Made by a program: the position numbers and the translations under genes. Below, one piece after another: positions 10,141-21,094 of a stretch of DNA of 64,000 nucleotides; within the stretch, counting starts at the first letter, position 1; each line of letters begins with the position of its first letter. Below the pieces are notes generated by a model. The model was not told where the DNA came from. It worked only from the letters and a program-made list of their open reading frames with translations, and made no database searches. Origin of the DNA: Serripes groenlandicus (Eukaryota; Mollusca; Bivalvia; Cardiida; Cardiidae); assembly GCA_031761405.1 (NCBI GenBank), contig JASEVX010000012.1, forward strand, positions 25,725,800 through 25,789,799, written 5' to 3'.

Positions 10141-10254
10141 AGGAAGCGGGCAGAATTTGGAAAACATTCTAGCTTGGGAAAACTGACGAAAGTTTCAAGG
10201 ACACTACCATAGTAACCTGCTCCCGGTGTTCCAGATAAACTATTGACAATAAAG
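10141..10254 (+). other. Possible internal (5' UTR-like) exon
   Basis: CTTTTCAG ends at 10140 and a GGTGAAT donor begins at 10255. From an ATGTTC first exon the frame would run only 25 codons to a TAG, and phases do not connect to the exon at 11655. Non-coding or false. Confidence 0.2.
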
Positions 10255-10620
10255 GTGAATATTTTATATTTATATACCTGACTTGAGGATTAAGTCCTCA
10301 AATGTTAATTTTCATACAGACCCTGTCAAATTAATGAAAAATAAAACCTATTATTTGAAAGAGTGCAATATTCAACCATGAATATTTAGAAAAGTATTAA
10401 GAGATAAGTTTGCAAACTGACTTTATATAATTACTTAGATATTTACCTTATAAATATGAATGTTTATGAAATTTGAAGTGTTTTTTTGTTGGAGTCTTTA
10501 GAATATTCTCAAAAATGGTTGCTGAATTCGAGGCCTGAGTCTTTTCAATAATGTTTTGTTAAAGAAATCCTAACAATCGCTTTATACTTCTTCTGACAGT
10601 TGTCAGTTCCTTTCCACATA

Positions 10621-10886
10621 TGAACTGTCCGGCGAGAAAACCAACATTGTAGACTCTGCGTAAAGTGACGATCCGGATCATCCTTAGCATGTCACGCAGG
10701 CTAACTTGGACAGACACTTTCCACCTCCTGTGGATTTTATGTTTCATGAATCATTACTCTATATACCTCTATCAATCTAAGACGAAATGTGTCGGTCCGG
10801 ATTATCCTGCCTTGGACTGCGCAGGCTGACCTGGATCCATACATTACGCAGAGTCGATGATGCTGGTTTTCTGGTGGAACGGCTCA
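10621..10886. mobile_element. TA-flanked foldback MITE (TGAGCCGT family)
   Basis: Ends TGAACTGTCCGGCGAG and its approximate inverted copy ending CGGCTCA, flanked by TA on both sides. Contains CTGCGTAAAGT and GCGCAGGCTGA arms. Tc1/mariner-type target is inferred from TA. Confidence 0.7.
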
Positions 10887-11069
10887 TATTGAGACATGTC
10901 AGGACGTCATAAAAATGTCTGTACGGTAATCGTTAAAGTAAAACATCATTTAGTATTGCAGATGTTTTCATTCATCTTGCAGATATAATTATATGTGACG
11001 CATCAAAATAAGCAAAAACGCAAAATCGACCTAAACCAGTAAATATTTAGGAAAAAGTATTATTTAATG

Positions 11070-11325
11070 AAGGGGTATAGATAGGAGTCACTGTGTCGGG
11101 CTGTCGGTTGGCCGGAAGCCATATTTTGTCGGGCCTATTTCTTACAACCACTGGGTGGAATTCAATAGAATTTTACATGAGGAGATGTGCATATCCTAAA
11201 GGGGTTGCGATTGCATGTTATTTTACAGAGTTATGGCCCTTTTACTTATTAAGTTATGGTGTAGGTCAAGGTGCTGTTTAGGGGGTATTTATCATCTTCA
11301 GTGATAGACTAGTTCTAGTTTGTTT
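11070..11325 (-). repeat. Interspersed repeat D (inverted copy)
   Basis: Starts ATAGGAGTCACTGTGTCGGG, the reverse complement of the repeat D end. Includes GGATATGCACATC-equivalent and the CACTGAAGATGATAAATACC block. Confidence 0.65.
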
Positions 11326-11389
11326 ATTTATTATATTAAAGAAATCATGTTTTTACTTGTATTTCACAGTACTGTTTTACTTTAAAGTA

Positions 11390-11455
11390 ATTAATTGCGC
11401 GCTAAATGACCTTAGCTGTCGATGCGCCATAAAACAATATACATTCATTCATTCA
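11390..11455 (+). mobile_element. 5'-truncated SINE tail with target-site duplication
   Basis: 66 bp ending in (CATT)n, matching the tail of the SINE at 20112-20340 (GACCTTAGCTGTCGATGCGCC, CATAAAACAATATACATTC). Flanked by direct repeats TTTACTTTAAAGTA (ending 11389, and 11456-11469). Confidence 0.7.
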
Positions 11456-11654
11456 TTTACTTTAAAGTACTGTATTTCATTTGCCTTGCATTAATGGCTC
11501 AATGAAAACACAAATAAATTAAGTATCATGTAAATGGCAGATTTTTTATCTCATGGTTAGAATGAGCTAGGGTACTGATTTTTATGGTTGTACATGCAGT
11601 ATAGTTATTTCTTGTTGTCACATGAAATTTACAACATATTGTCATTTGTTTTAG

Positions 11655-11794
11655 GTGAACTGTTCAACAACTTTCATTTGACGGCCACAGAGGAGGAGAA
11701 GACCAGGATCTGGATGGAAACAGTGGTTCCCAAGCTCAACAACAAAATAGGGGCATCCGAAATAATAAATACAATTAAAAGATTAATTAAATAA
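11655..11794 (+). CDS. Orphan terminal coding exon, product unrecognised
   Basis: A T-rich tract ending TTTTAG (11653-11654) precedes an open frame of about 46 codons that enters in phase 1, reads GELFNNFHLTATEEEKTRIW and ends in TAA at 11792. It is charged, looks alpha-helical and has no repeat character, unlike almost all neighbouring frames. Overlapping AATAAA signals at 11790-11800 sit on the stop codon, so the 3' UTR would be very short. An alternative is a 68-codon single-exon frame from the ATG at 11588. I do not recognise the family. The upstream coding exon was not found. Confidence 0.45.
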
Positions 11795-11800
11795 AATAAA

Positions 11801-12112
11801 ACTTTGTTAGATATTTGAGCTCATAATTTATAGTTGATTTAAACTGCATGACTTCTAACTACACCTGAGCACAAAGTGACGGGTGAGCTATTGTGATCAC
11901 TTGTCGTCATCTATCTGTCTGTTCACATTTTTCTACAATCAGTTTGTAATTTTGTTTTCCTTTCAATTCTAAATTTTTATGTATATATCTTTTGAACATT
12001 CACAGAGGTCACAACACTGATTTTAGATGTTCTTGAACACATTTTACTCAAATTTCAATGTTACTTTGCACCTTTCTCTGACTGAAATCTCATTGAAATC
12101 TCAACAAAACTA
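11801..12112. other. Unannotated AT-rich spacer
   Basis: Nothing recognised. Lies between the orphan exon and the GGGATCCC minisatellite. Confidence 0.4.
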
Positions 12113-12590
12113 TGGGATGCGGGTGGGATCCCACCGGGACCCACTGGGATGAGGGTGGGATCCCACTGGGATGATGGTGGGATCCCACTGGGATAATGAT
12201 GATATCCCACTGGGATAAAGGTGGGACCCACTGGGAAAATTGGTCGGGATCCCACTGGGAAAATTGGTCGGGATCCCACCGGGATGATGGTGGGATCCCA
12301 CTGGGATGAGGGTGGGATCCCACCGGGATGAGGGTGGGATCCCACCGGGATAATGGTGGGATCCCACCGGGATAGGGTGGGATCCCACTGGGAAAATTGG
12401 TCGGGATCCCACTGGGATAAGGGTGGGATCCCACTGGGATAAGGGTGGGATCCCACTGGGATGATGGTGGGATCCCACTGGGATACAGGTGGGATCCCGA
12501 CCAATTTTCCCAGTGGGTCCCGGTGGGATCCCAATTGGAATCCCACTGGGATCCCACCCTCATCCCAGTGGGATTTCCAGTCAAATTTTC
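12113..12590. repeat. GGGATCCCA minisatellite, main locus
   Basis: About 20-25 units of roughly 20 bp, GGGATCCCACTGGGATGA with variants GGGAAAATTGGTC. The unit contains the palindrome GGGATCCC. Near 12500 the array flips orientation (GACCAATTTTCCC). Three minus-strand frames stay open only because the unit is stop-free. Confidence 0.88.
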
Positions 12591-12767
12591 TGTGGGGTTG
12601 TTAAAGATGACTGTATGAGGGTATCTGGTTATTGACCAAACCTACTTTTGACTCATCTGGAGCTAAGGACTATTGGAAAAACATTAATTATAAATATATA
12701 GACATGGGATGTCACTTCCTGGTCAGCCAGATTTGACCAATGTTTGCATTTAGGTCTGATACAAAAT

Positions 12768-13853
12768 AAACAAGAGGCCCAAGAGGGCCAGTATCGCTCC
12801 ACGGCCATAAGGCAAAAATAAAATCTCCAAACAGCCCTGCCCCGCGGTGGCTATTTTTTTTAACAACCACCATGGCTTAAAGGAATCTTGTAGAGTGTCA
12901 CCAAAGGAATGTTTCTGCAAAATTATTTGAAAATATGCCTGACACTTTCGGAGGAGAAGATTTTTTAAGTTTTCACTATGGTCATTTAAGTCAAAATAGC
13001 CCCGCCCTCTGGCGGCCATGTTTTTCGACCAATCAACATGGCTTGAAGGAATCTGATAGAGAGTCACCCAATGAACATTTCTACAAAATTATTTGAAAAT
13101 CGGCTGAACACTTTCGGAGAAGAAGATGTTTTAAGTTTTCACTATAGCTATATAACGCAAAAAAGCCCCGCCCCCTGGCGGCCATGTTTTTCGCCCAATC
13201 AACATTTCTTGAAGGAATCTAATTAAGGTTCACACAAGGAACATTTCTACAAAATTATTTGAAAATCGGCCTGACACTTTTGGAGGAGAAGATTTTTTAA
13301 GTTTGCTCTTTAGCCATATAGGCAAAATAGCCCCGCCCTGTGACGGCCATGTTTTTTTACCAATCAACATGGCTTGAAGGAATCTGATAGAGGGTCACCC
13401 ACGGAACATTTCTACATAATTATTTGAAAATCTGCTGAACACTTTTTGAGAAGAAGATTATTTAAGTTTTCACTATAGCTATATAAGGCAAAAAAGCCCC
13501 GCCCCCTGGCGGCCATGTTTTTCGCCCAATCAAAATTTCTTGAAGGAATCTAATAAAGGGTCACCCAAGGAACATTTCTACAAAATTATTTGAAAATCGG
13601 CCTGACACTTTCGGAGAAGAAGATTTTTTAAGTTCTCACTATTTTTTTCTTTCGGTTGCCATGGAAACCAGAATTTTGAATGGATCAAAAAAAATTGAAG
13701 GAATTTAGTAGAGGACATTGAGAGGATGCTTCCCATGAAGTTTCAACCAAATTGGCCAAGTGGTTAGGGAGAAGAAGTTGTTTAAAGGAAAAAGTTAACG
13801 CACGCACGCATGACATTAGCTCGACTGGCTTTCAGCCAGTGGAGCTAAAAACA
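12768..13853. repeat. Interspersed repeat E with ~180 bp internal tandem units
   Basis: Begins CAAGAGGCCCAAGAGGGCC and ends CTTTCAGCCAGTGGAGCTAAAA. Inside are about five units containing GCCCCGCCC-TGGCGGCCATG, CAACATGGCTTGAAGGAATC and ACAAAATTATTTGAAAATC. Coding frames are broken. Confidence 0.75.
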
Positions 13854-14011
13854 ACAATCAAATAAAGGTCTTTAAATTGCGCCAGCATGTAGCCAAAAAA
13901 TCTACCCTAAATAGTTATAAATTAATACTGGTCACAAGGCTTTTATCTGCACCAGACTTAAAATCACAACACTAGTCTAATGGTAAAATTTGATATGTTG
14001 GACACAGATAT

Positions 14012-14190
14012 TTTAAATGTAAAGTAAACAGACCTTGTTATGTCTTTCTTCATCATACAACAATTCGATTTGCACAGAAATTAGCCCTTACAGATGTTTT
14101 CTGACGAAAAACTCTCGAAAAGATTGTGGCAAAAGTAGACTGGTCTCCTGCTCCCAAAGCTGAGGCGCGATCTAACAACGGTCCACTGAA
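14012..14190. repeat. Short dispersed repeat (CTTGTTATGTCTTTCTTCATC)
   Basis: GACCTTGTTATGTCTTTCTTC with flanks recurs at 14655-14720. The two copies bracket a TA MITE and a SINE fragment. Confidence 0.45.
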
Positions 14191-14194
14191 CATA

Positions 14195-14471
14195 TGAGGC
14201 GTCCCGCGAGAAAACCAACATTGTGGACGCTGCGTAAGGTAGCCTAATGTAGGTAGCTCTGCGTAATGTATCGACCAAGATCAGCCTAAGCATGCCGCGC
14301 AAGCTTATCCGGATAGACACTTTTCTCTGTTTCAGGAATCATTACTCTATACCTCTATCCCCCTGAGACGGAATGTGTCGGCTCGGATCAGTCTGCGCAG
14401 ACTGCGCATGCTGATCTGGGTCGATACATTACGCAGAGGCCATTATGTTGGTTTTCTCGGGGGACAGCTCA
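14195..14471. mobile_element. TA-flanked foldback MITE (TGAGCCGT family)
   Basis: TA then TGAGGCGTCCCGCGAGAAAA at the left, GGGGGACAGCTCA then TA at the right. Contains the CCTCTATCCCCCTGAGACGG block shared by all copies. Confidence 0.75.
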
Positions 14472-14483
14472 TAATATGTTTTG

Positions 14484-14640
14484 TTTGTATGGTGTTTTAT
14501 TTCTCCTTCAACAAATTTTCAGTTACACCATTGCCACTTCTGTACTTATTGGTCCATTTATCCTGACACCAGCGAGTCAGTCGTAATATTAACCCCACAA
14601 CCCAGAGTGCCAAGGAGGAAAAGCCATAACATCATAGGTA
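14484..14640 (-). mobile_element. SINE type B, partial
   Basis: Tail and body only (GTTTTATTTCTCCTTC, GGTCCATTTATCCTGACACC, GAGTGCCAAGGAGG). The tRNA head is missing. Confidence 0.55.
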
Positions 14641-14743
14641 AGTGAACACTTGATATTCTATGTAAACTGACCTTGTTATGTCTTTCTTCATCATGCAAAC
14701 AGTTACATTCGCACTGAATTAAAAAAAACAAGCAAATTCATGA

Positions 14744-16798
14744 AATTTATATCCCCCGCTTGCAGGAAATATTGTAGGAAAATGTTGAGGTTAGGTTTAA
14801 ACATGTCAGTAGTCTTTTTATTGAACATGTATTACAGGGTAAATTAAACGAACTTGGCCTAGGTTGTTACCAAGTTTGTGGCAGTTATTGCACGGAAACA
14901 GCAAACCGAAAGTGACAATTGAACTAGGCCTAGCCCTTAAGGCATTTAACCTTGTTACCAAGTTTGAAAACAAGAGTACAGCAAACGGTACATAATACGC
15001 CCGTCAGGAACATCTTTGTAAGTTTCCTCTTGTTTTGATATATTGTTTGTTTGTAAAAAGTTAATAAAGTTGTTCAGGAATGAATTGACAACAAAGCAGT
15101 ATACAAAAATACAGCTGAATACCTCAAAGCATGTAGGAAAAAAATGTGAAAAAACATTATTCCAACCCCAAAAAGGGGCATAACTCATGCAGAAATTGAC
15201 GAAATCTGAAGAAACGTGAATTTGATCTATGGCACATGACCACAAAGCCATATACAAAATTTCAGCGTAATACATGAAAGCATGTAGAAAAAAATGCAGA
15301 AAACAAATATTCTAAGTCCAAAAAGGGGCATAACTCATTCAAAAATTGACGAAATCCCAGGAAATATGAACTTGATCTGTGACACATCACTAGAAAGCGT
15401 TATACAAAATTTCACCTCAATAGCTCAAAGTATGTAGGAAAAAAGTGCGGAAAACCCGAACGGACGGACGGAGGGAGGGACGGACGGAGGGAGGAAGGGA
15501 CATGACCATACCATAATAAAACGGTTGTATAAAAAAAGGTTCACATTTGTGGCAGTTATTGCACGGAAACGGCAAGAAACGACATTTTTTGTTAAATAAG
15601 GGGCCATAACTCCACCAAATAAAGTCTGCCGAAAGTGACGATCGAAGTTGGCCTAGCCCTTAAGGCATTTAACCTTGTTACCAAGTTTGAAAAAAAAAGG
15701 TTCACATCTGTGGCAGTTATTGCACGGAAACAGCAAGAAACGACATATTTTGTTAAATAAGGGGCCATAACTCCACCAAATAAAGTCTGCCGAAAGTGAC
15801 GATCGAAGTTGGCCTAGCCCTTAAGGCATTTAACCTTGTTACCAAGTTTGAAAAAAAAAGGTTCACATCTGTGGCAGTTATTGCACGGAAACAGCAAGAA
15901 ACAACATATTTTGTTAAATAAGGGGCCATAACTCCACCAAATAAAGTCTGCCGAAAGTGACGATCGAAGTTGGCCTAGCCCTTAAGGCATTTAACCTTGT
16001 TACCAAGTTTGAAAAAAAAAGGTTCACATTTGTGGCAGTTATTGCACGGAAACAGCAAGAAACGACATTTTTTGTTAAATAAGGGGCCATAACTCCACCG
16101 AATAAAGTCCGCCGAAAGTGATATTCGAACTTGGCCTAGCCCTTAAGGCATTTAACGTTGTTACCAAGTTTGAAAAAAAAAGGTTCACATTTGTGGCAGT
16201 TATTGCACGGAAACAGCAAGAAACGACATTTTTTGTTAAATAAGGGGCCATAACTCCACCAAATAAAGTCCGCCGAAAATGACGATCGAACTTGGCCTAG
16301 CCCTTAAGGCATTTAACGTTCTTACCAAGTTTGAAAAAAAAAGGTTCACATTTGTGGCAGTTATTGCACGGAAACGGCAAGAAACAACATATTTTGTTAA
16401 ATAAGGGGCCATAACTCCACCAAATAAAGTCCGCCGAATGTGATATTCGAACTTGGCCTAGCCCTTAAGGCATTTAACGTTGTTACCAAGTTTGAAAAAA
16501 AAAGGTTCACATTTGTGGCAGTTATTGCACGGAAACGGCAAGAAACAACATATTTTGTTAAATAAGGGGCCATAACTCCACCAAATAAAGTCCGCCGAAA
16601 GTGATATTCGAACTTGGCCTAGCCGTTAAGGCATTTAACCTTGTTACCAAGTTTGAAAAGAAACGGTTCACATTTGCGGCAGTTATTGCACGGAAACGAA
16701 GTGTGACGGACGGACAGACGGACGGACAGACGGACGGACGGACAAACCGAAATTAATAACCCCCCTTTTTCTTCTTCGAAAAAGCGGGGGATAAAAAT
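14744..16798. mobile_element. Element with TATCCCCCGCTT ends carrying a ~160 bp satellite
   Basis: Terminal inverted repeats ATCCCCCGCTT (14751) and AAAGCGGGGGAT (16781-16792), with AATTT extensions, bracket the block. Inside are a diverged unit near 14840-14990, a ~130 bp repeat pair (15000-15460, AGGGGCATAACTCAT), GGAC/GGAG microsatellites, and the main satellite. No protein frame. Class unknown. Confidence 0.6.
15538..16708 (+). repeat. ~160 bp satellite, seven full units plus a partial
   Basis: Units start near 15538, 15699, 15859, 16020, 16181, 16343, 16503 and 16664 with GGTTCACATTTGTGGCAGTT. Each contains TGCACGGAAACRGCAAGAAAC, AAGGGGCCATAACTCCACC and GGCCTAGCCCTTAAGGCATT. The last is cut by (ACGG)n. 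Variants GACGATCGAA and GATATTCGAA mark subtypes. Confidence 0.9.
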
Positions 16799-16851
16799 TA
16801 ACTGTTACCAATAAGAAAGTAAAGTTGTAACGGAGTCTACTAGAATCTATT

Positions 16852-17040
16852 GTCTTGTTTTATTTGGGTTTTACCGCGCTTTCAAAATTATTCCAGTTAT
16901 AACACTGTGACAGATTATGTATGCTTATATTTGATCCCTGGGTAAACTAACCAGTACTAGGCTAGGCAAGTTGCCACAACTGGGGATCAAACCCCGGACA
17001 TCAGGTTCCACATTCCGGATGCTAACCACTCACTCCTTAT
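16852..17040 (-). mobile_element. SINE type C
   Basis: Minus strand. Body GATCCCTGGGTAAACTAACC, B-box region GGGGATCAAACCCCGG, tail GGGTTTTACCGCGCTTTC. Confidence 0.6.
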
Positions 17041-17204
17041 GCAACAATATTTTCAAGAGTTGTATTTCACGGATGTCTGTGAAAGCATCTGAATGTCTGA
17101 AAAGGTTACATTTTTGACCAATTGCAATTAAGTCACTATAGCTATATCACTAATCTTTTTCCAAAATATAAATTACTTTTTTAAATACGTGCAGCTGAAA
17201 AACC

Positions 17205-17440
17205 CTTTTCCACCTGCACACTCATTTTGACTCAATAGCAGCAGACGACTTTTGAAAACATTGTGGCCAAAGGTGAAATTGCTCATGATGAGCAATTTCT
17301 CCTTTGGTCACAATGTTTTTAACTTTATTTAACAATTAATTAAGCTATGGATCTTTAATGGAGATTTTTCAGATTTTGGCTACTATGTTATCAAAGTCGT
17401 CTGCTGTAGATTTGTTGTATGTGGGAAAGGGTAAAAGAGA
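17205..17440 (+). mobile_element. TTAA MITE, older subfamily
   Basis: CCCTTTTCCACCTGCACACTC left end, GTGGGAAAGGGTAAAAG right end, stem ATTGCTCATGATGAGCAAT. 17441-17731 shows nothing recognised. Confidence 0.6.
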
Positions 17441-17731
17441 GAGCTGTAAAGTGTTTTGATATTGCCTGTGGGAAAAGTAAAATGTGCTTATTACACAAAA
17501 GGCATCTGTATTAGATTCAGAAAATAGGTTATCAATCCACTCAGGTACTGTACTATATACATATATAAATAAGGATCACTGTTGAAGGTCAATAATAGAC
17601 AATTGAAATGGGGTTTTCAGAATCTAAATTCAATTTAAAAGTCTTACACTCTCTCCAGATAATGCTGTAAAACTTGAAAACCAAGTATAGATGTTATAAA
17701 TCAACACTTCTCTTGATCCTCAAAACTATGC

Positions 17732-17956
17732 TTAACCTTTTCCCTCATATAGTCGCTTTCTGATGCCTCTGCAGCAGACAGCTTTTTGAAAACAATAGTG
17801 ACAAAAAAAGAAATTGCTCAAAACGAGCTCCTTTTGTCACAATGTCTTCCACTTTTAGTCATAGGTTATCCATTCAATTATAGAGATTTTCTATTTTTTG
17901 ACAAAACATGTTCAAAGTCGTCTGCTGCAGAATTGTCATATGAGGGAAAGGGTTAA
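17732..17956 (+). mobile_element. TTAA MITE, young copy
   Basis: TTAA ends. The hairpin has lost part of its right stem (CAAAACGAGCTCCTTTTG). Confidence 0.8.
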
Positions 17957-17996
17957 AACTTTTCCCAGTGCACATAATGCAACAAAGCTGCAACGT

Positions 17997-18285
17997 TGAT
18001 TTGTTTGTTTGAATGGTGGTGTTTTACGCTTCTTTCAACAATTGTAATGTTATATCACAGAGTTTCCTGAGTAAGTTAAAATTAACAGTACTACTGGTCC
18101 ATTTAACCTGACACCAGCCAGTCGGGCGTAATGCTAACAGCGCAACCCTGAGTGCCACTAGGAGGGCAGCCATTACTACCATTTGTAAAGTATTTGGTAT
18201 AACCCACTGTATGACCCAGTCGGGGATTGAAACAATGACCTCCCGCACCCACAGCGCACGCTCTACCATTACACCACAGATGCAG
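17997..18285 (-). mobile_element. SINE type B
   Basis: Minus strand. Head near 18215-18285 (TGTGGTGTAATGGTAGAGCG), body with GGAGGGCAGCCATTACTACC, tail with GTTATATCACAG and a TTTGTTTG end. Confidence 0.65.
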
Positions 18286-18693
18286 TACCCAGATGAGCAA
18301 TTTCTCCTTTTGCCATAATGTTTAAATAATAATAATCAGACTACGCGAAAACCGTCAGTCCTCCAGTCCTGACTGACAAAAAATCATTCGGACTGACAAA
18401 TTTCCAGGCAGTAATTGGTTGAACTAAGAGGAAAATATATGAAAAAATAGCTTTCGGACTGACAGGTTTTGAAAGATTTCGCGTAGTCTTTTGTGTTTTC
18501 AAAAGTCGTAATTGCTGCAGTGACGTCAGAAAGCGTCAATCTATACAGTACTATATGTGGAAAGGGTTATATTCTCCTTTAGTAGCAAAGTTTTAAATTC
18601 TAAAATCTTTCCTTCATAGAGATTTTCAATATTTTTACACAGGTGATTTCAAAGTCATCTGTAGCAGAATTACTGTATGTGGGAAAGGGTTTA
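18286..18693. repeat. Old TTAA MITEs, one split by a foldback
   Basis: GAGCAATTTCTCCTTTTGCC before and TTTTCAAAAGTCGTAATTGC after 18338-18492 belong to one old copy. A second remnant ends GTATGTGGGAAAGGGTTT near 18690. Confidence 0.5.
18338..18492. mobile_element. Candidate MITE with AGACTACGCGAAA ends
   Basis: AGACTACGCGAAA and TTTCGCGTAGTCT terminal inverted repeats about 150 bp apart. Internal CGGACTGACA motif occurs twice and GTCCTGACTGAC once. Interrupts an old MITE. Confidence 0.55.
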
Positions 18694-18894
18694 AGGGGAT
18701 AAAATCCCAACACAGACACAGCTGAGTTAGGAGAGCAATAATTCCAATGGAGAGAGAGAAAAAACTGGCAATTATAACCATTCCTAAAATAGTAGCCTTG
18801 CTCCAGGTTGTCTTTTATAATATTACAAAATGTACTTCACTTGAGTTCATTAAAATTTAACGCGCATTGCTTACTTAAATGTTGCTTGATCGAT

Positions 18895-19140
18895 TAATTG
18901 TTTGGTGTTTTACGCCGCTTTAAACAATTTTTCCGTAAAATCACTTGAGTTTCCTAGGTGAAATACCAGTACTATAATACTGGTCAATTTATCCTGACAA
19001 AAACCAGTCAGTCGTAATGCTAACCCTGGAGGGCAGCCATTACTACAATCTTTCTGGTATGACCAGACCATGCACTGGGATCGAACCCATGACCTCTCCA
19101 CCAAAGGCAGACACTCTAGCACTACAGCACCGAGGCGGTT
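18895..19140 (-). mobile_element. SINE type B
   Basis: Minus strand. Head CGCCTCGGTGCTGTAGTGCT, B-box region near 19075, tail TTTGGTGTTTTACGCCGC. Confidence 0.65.
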
Positions 19141-19380
19141 TTGAATGATCAATGCTTGACGTTTGCCCACATTTAATAAATCTGCAACAGCAGAAATAAT
19201 TAGTCAAAAGTATGGAAATTCTCTATAAATGAAAAATAAATTATTTATAAAGGTTGAAAACATCATGGCAAGAGGAAACATAGCTCATTAAAAGCAATTC
19301 ATCCATTTTTCTAAATGTTTTTAAAAGGGGTTTGCTGCAGGTGTGAAAAAGTATCTGTATGTGGGAAAGGGTTTATGCTG
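19141..19380. repeat. Old TTAA MITE remnant
   Basis: CTGCAACAGCAGA, GTTGAAAACATCATGGCAAG and GTATGTGGGAAAGGGTTT. Confidence 0.45.
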
Positions 19381-19435
19381 CTTTCATTATCGTTTCAGTT
19401 ACAACATCGCCTGTGTTAATTATCATAACTATCAC

Positions 19436-19668
19436 TTAACCCTTTCCCTCATACGACAATTCTGCAGCAGACGACTTTGAACATATTTTGTCAATGAATG
19501 GAAAATCTCTATAATTGAATGGATAACATATATGACTAAAAGTGAAAAACCTTGGTGGCAAAAGGAGAAATTGCTCGTTTTGAGCAATTTCTTCTTTTCT
19601 CACTATGTTTTCAAATAGCTATCTGCTGCAGAGGCGTCAGAAAGCGTCTATATGAGGAAAAGGGTTAA
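19436..19668 (-). mobile_element. TTAA MITE, young copy (reverse)
   Basis: TTAA ends, CTC/GAG hairpin. Confidence 0.82.
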
Positions 19669-19881
19669 CTTTATTGAAACACTGGCACATCAGTCAGTCT
19701 GAATTGATCGACCCTTTCACACTTGCAAGCATAATTTTGCTTTTATATAATCCTCAGAACAGTAAAGATCTAGAAAGAAAATTATTATTTATCTGTTTAT
19801 GCCTTTGGTCGACTGCATCATGGGTAGAGCACCTCTGGCCTCTGATGACGTAGGACACTTGTTTGATCCCTGGCCATGCCC

Positions 19882-20353
19882 TTAACCCTTTCCCTCATAT
19901 AGACGCTTTCTGACGCCTCAGCAGCAGACGGCTTTTTGAAAACATAGTGACAAAAGAAGAAATTGCACAAAACGTGCAATTTCTCCTTTTGCCACAATGT
20001 TTTCCCCTTTAAGTCCTATGCCATCCATTCAATTATTGAGATTTTCCAGTTTTTGATAAAATATGTTCAAAGTCGTCTGCTGCAGAATTGTCCTATGAGG
20101 GAATGAATGAATGAATGTATATTGTTTTATGGCGCATCGACAGCTAAGGTCATTCAGCGCGCAATTTAATTTAATTATTCATGATCCCTGGGTAAACAAA
20201 CCAGTACTAGGCTAGAAAATGTGCCTTGCCCAAGTGCACTCCACCATGACCGTAGTGCTGCGACTGGGGATCGAACCCGGGACACCCGGTTTCAAAATCC
20301 CCGACGCTAACCACTCGACCACAGCGGATTCCTCGTATGAGGGAAAGGGTTAA
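19882..20353 (+). mobile_element. TTAA MITE, young copy, split by a SINE
   Basis: The left part runs to CCTATGAGGGA near 20102 and the right end resumes with GTATGAGGGAAAGGGTTAA. The repeated TATGAGGGA is the SINE target-site duplication. Confidence 0.8.
20103..20334 (-). mobile_element. Chimeric SINE: type C head with a second tail
   Basis: Minus strand. Head GGAATCCGCTGTGGTCGAGT and body as in type C (CCCTGGGTAAACAAACCAGT). The tail is not the usual CGGCGTTAAACC tail but GCGCGC...GGTCATTCAGC-complement ending in (CATT)n, as at 11390-11455. Confidence 0.72.
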
Positions 20354-21094
20354 TCTTATTACCAGTCTTTGACATGACCCTGCCAAGGATAGAACCAAGC
20401 AACCTCCCGCCACCCATACCAGGTAGTGTTGGGCCATCGGTTCCATTTTTACAATCGATTATCGGTTACAATCGCTTTGCCTCATTCGATTATACATCGA
20501 TTATATAATCGGTTCATACAGTATGTTATTTAACATTAGCCTCAATGTTTGCAATGCTTCTTATTATTTATGTTTGATAAAAAATATACCGGCTTAATGT
20601 CTTGTCTTTAGGTTGTATCATTTTATTGCCAAAAAAACACTTTGTTTCGATCTCAAGTTGTTGTATTTACATGCTAGCCCACCAAATATGAGTTTTCGAA
20701 CATGAAATTGTTTATGTATAATCACTTCTGTATGAGGATATTAATTGACTTTGATAACGTAACTATTTCCATTATCAAATTAAATTAACATTTGTATTTA
20801 CATATATACATTTGTATATATATATTGTGATTATTAAATAATTATGTTTAACCTATAACTTAAACTATATCAAAAGTCAAAGCTGAAGGTGAGGGGGACA
20901 AAATAAAAGTAAACCAATTGTGCCTTGAGCCAGTCTACTGAAATAAAAAAGATCCCCCAATATTGATCTGAAAGCCACCATAAAAACATAGTTTCTTTAT
21001 AGGATTTGGCACTTGAAGCTGTCCCAATAGAAACAGTCATGATGAAATCTTTGACAGTTGCAAACTAAGTTCTATAAGCCATCAGTCAGAGGAC
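20354..21094. other. SINE B head fragment, then AT-rich spacer
   Basis: 20354-20425 matches the type B head (CCTCCCGCCACCC). 20426-20520 starts GTGTTGGGCCATCGGTTCC with ATCGATTATCGG motifs reminiscent of hAT ends, but no second end was found. The remainder is unrecognised. Confidence 0.4.

Noticed and set aside
11093..11281. 62-codon frame
   Set aside because: Lies entirely in repeat D, which has frame-breaking differences in its other copies.
12061..12584. Three overlapping minus-strand frames of 122-164 codons
   Set aside because: All are translations of the GGGATCCC minisatellite in different frames.
15425..15607. Minus-strand 60-codon frame in the satellite element
   Set aside because: Contains (ACGG)n-derived Pro/Ser/Val repeats and ends in satellite sequence.
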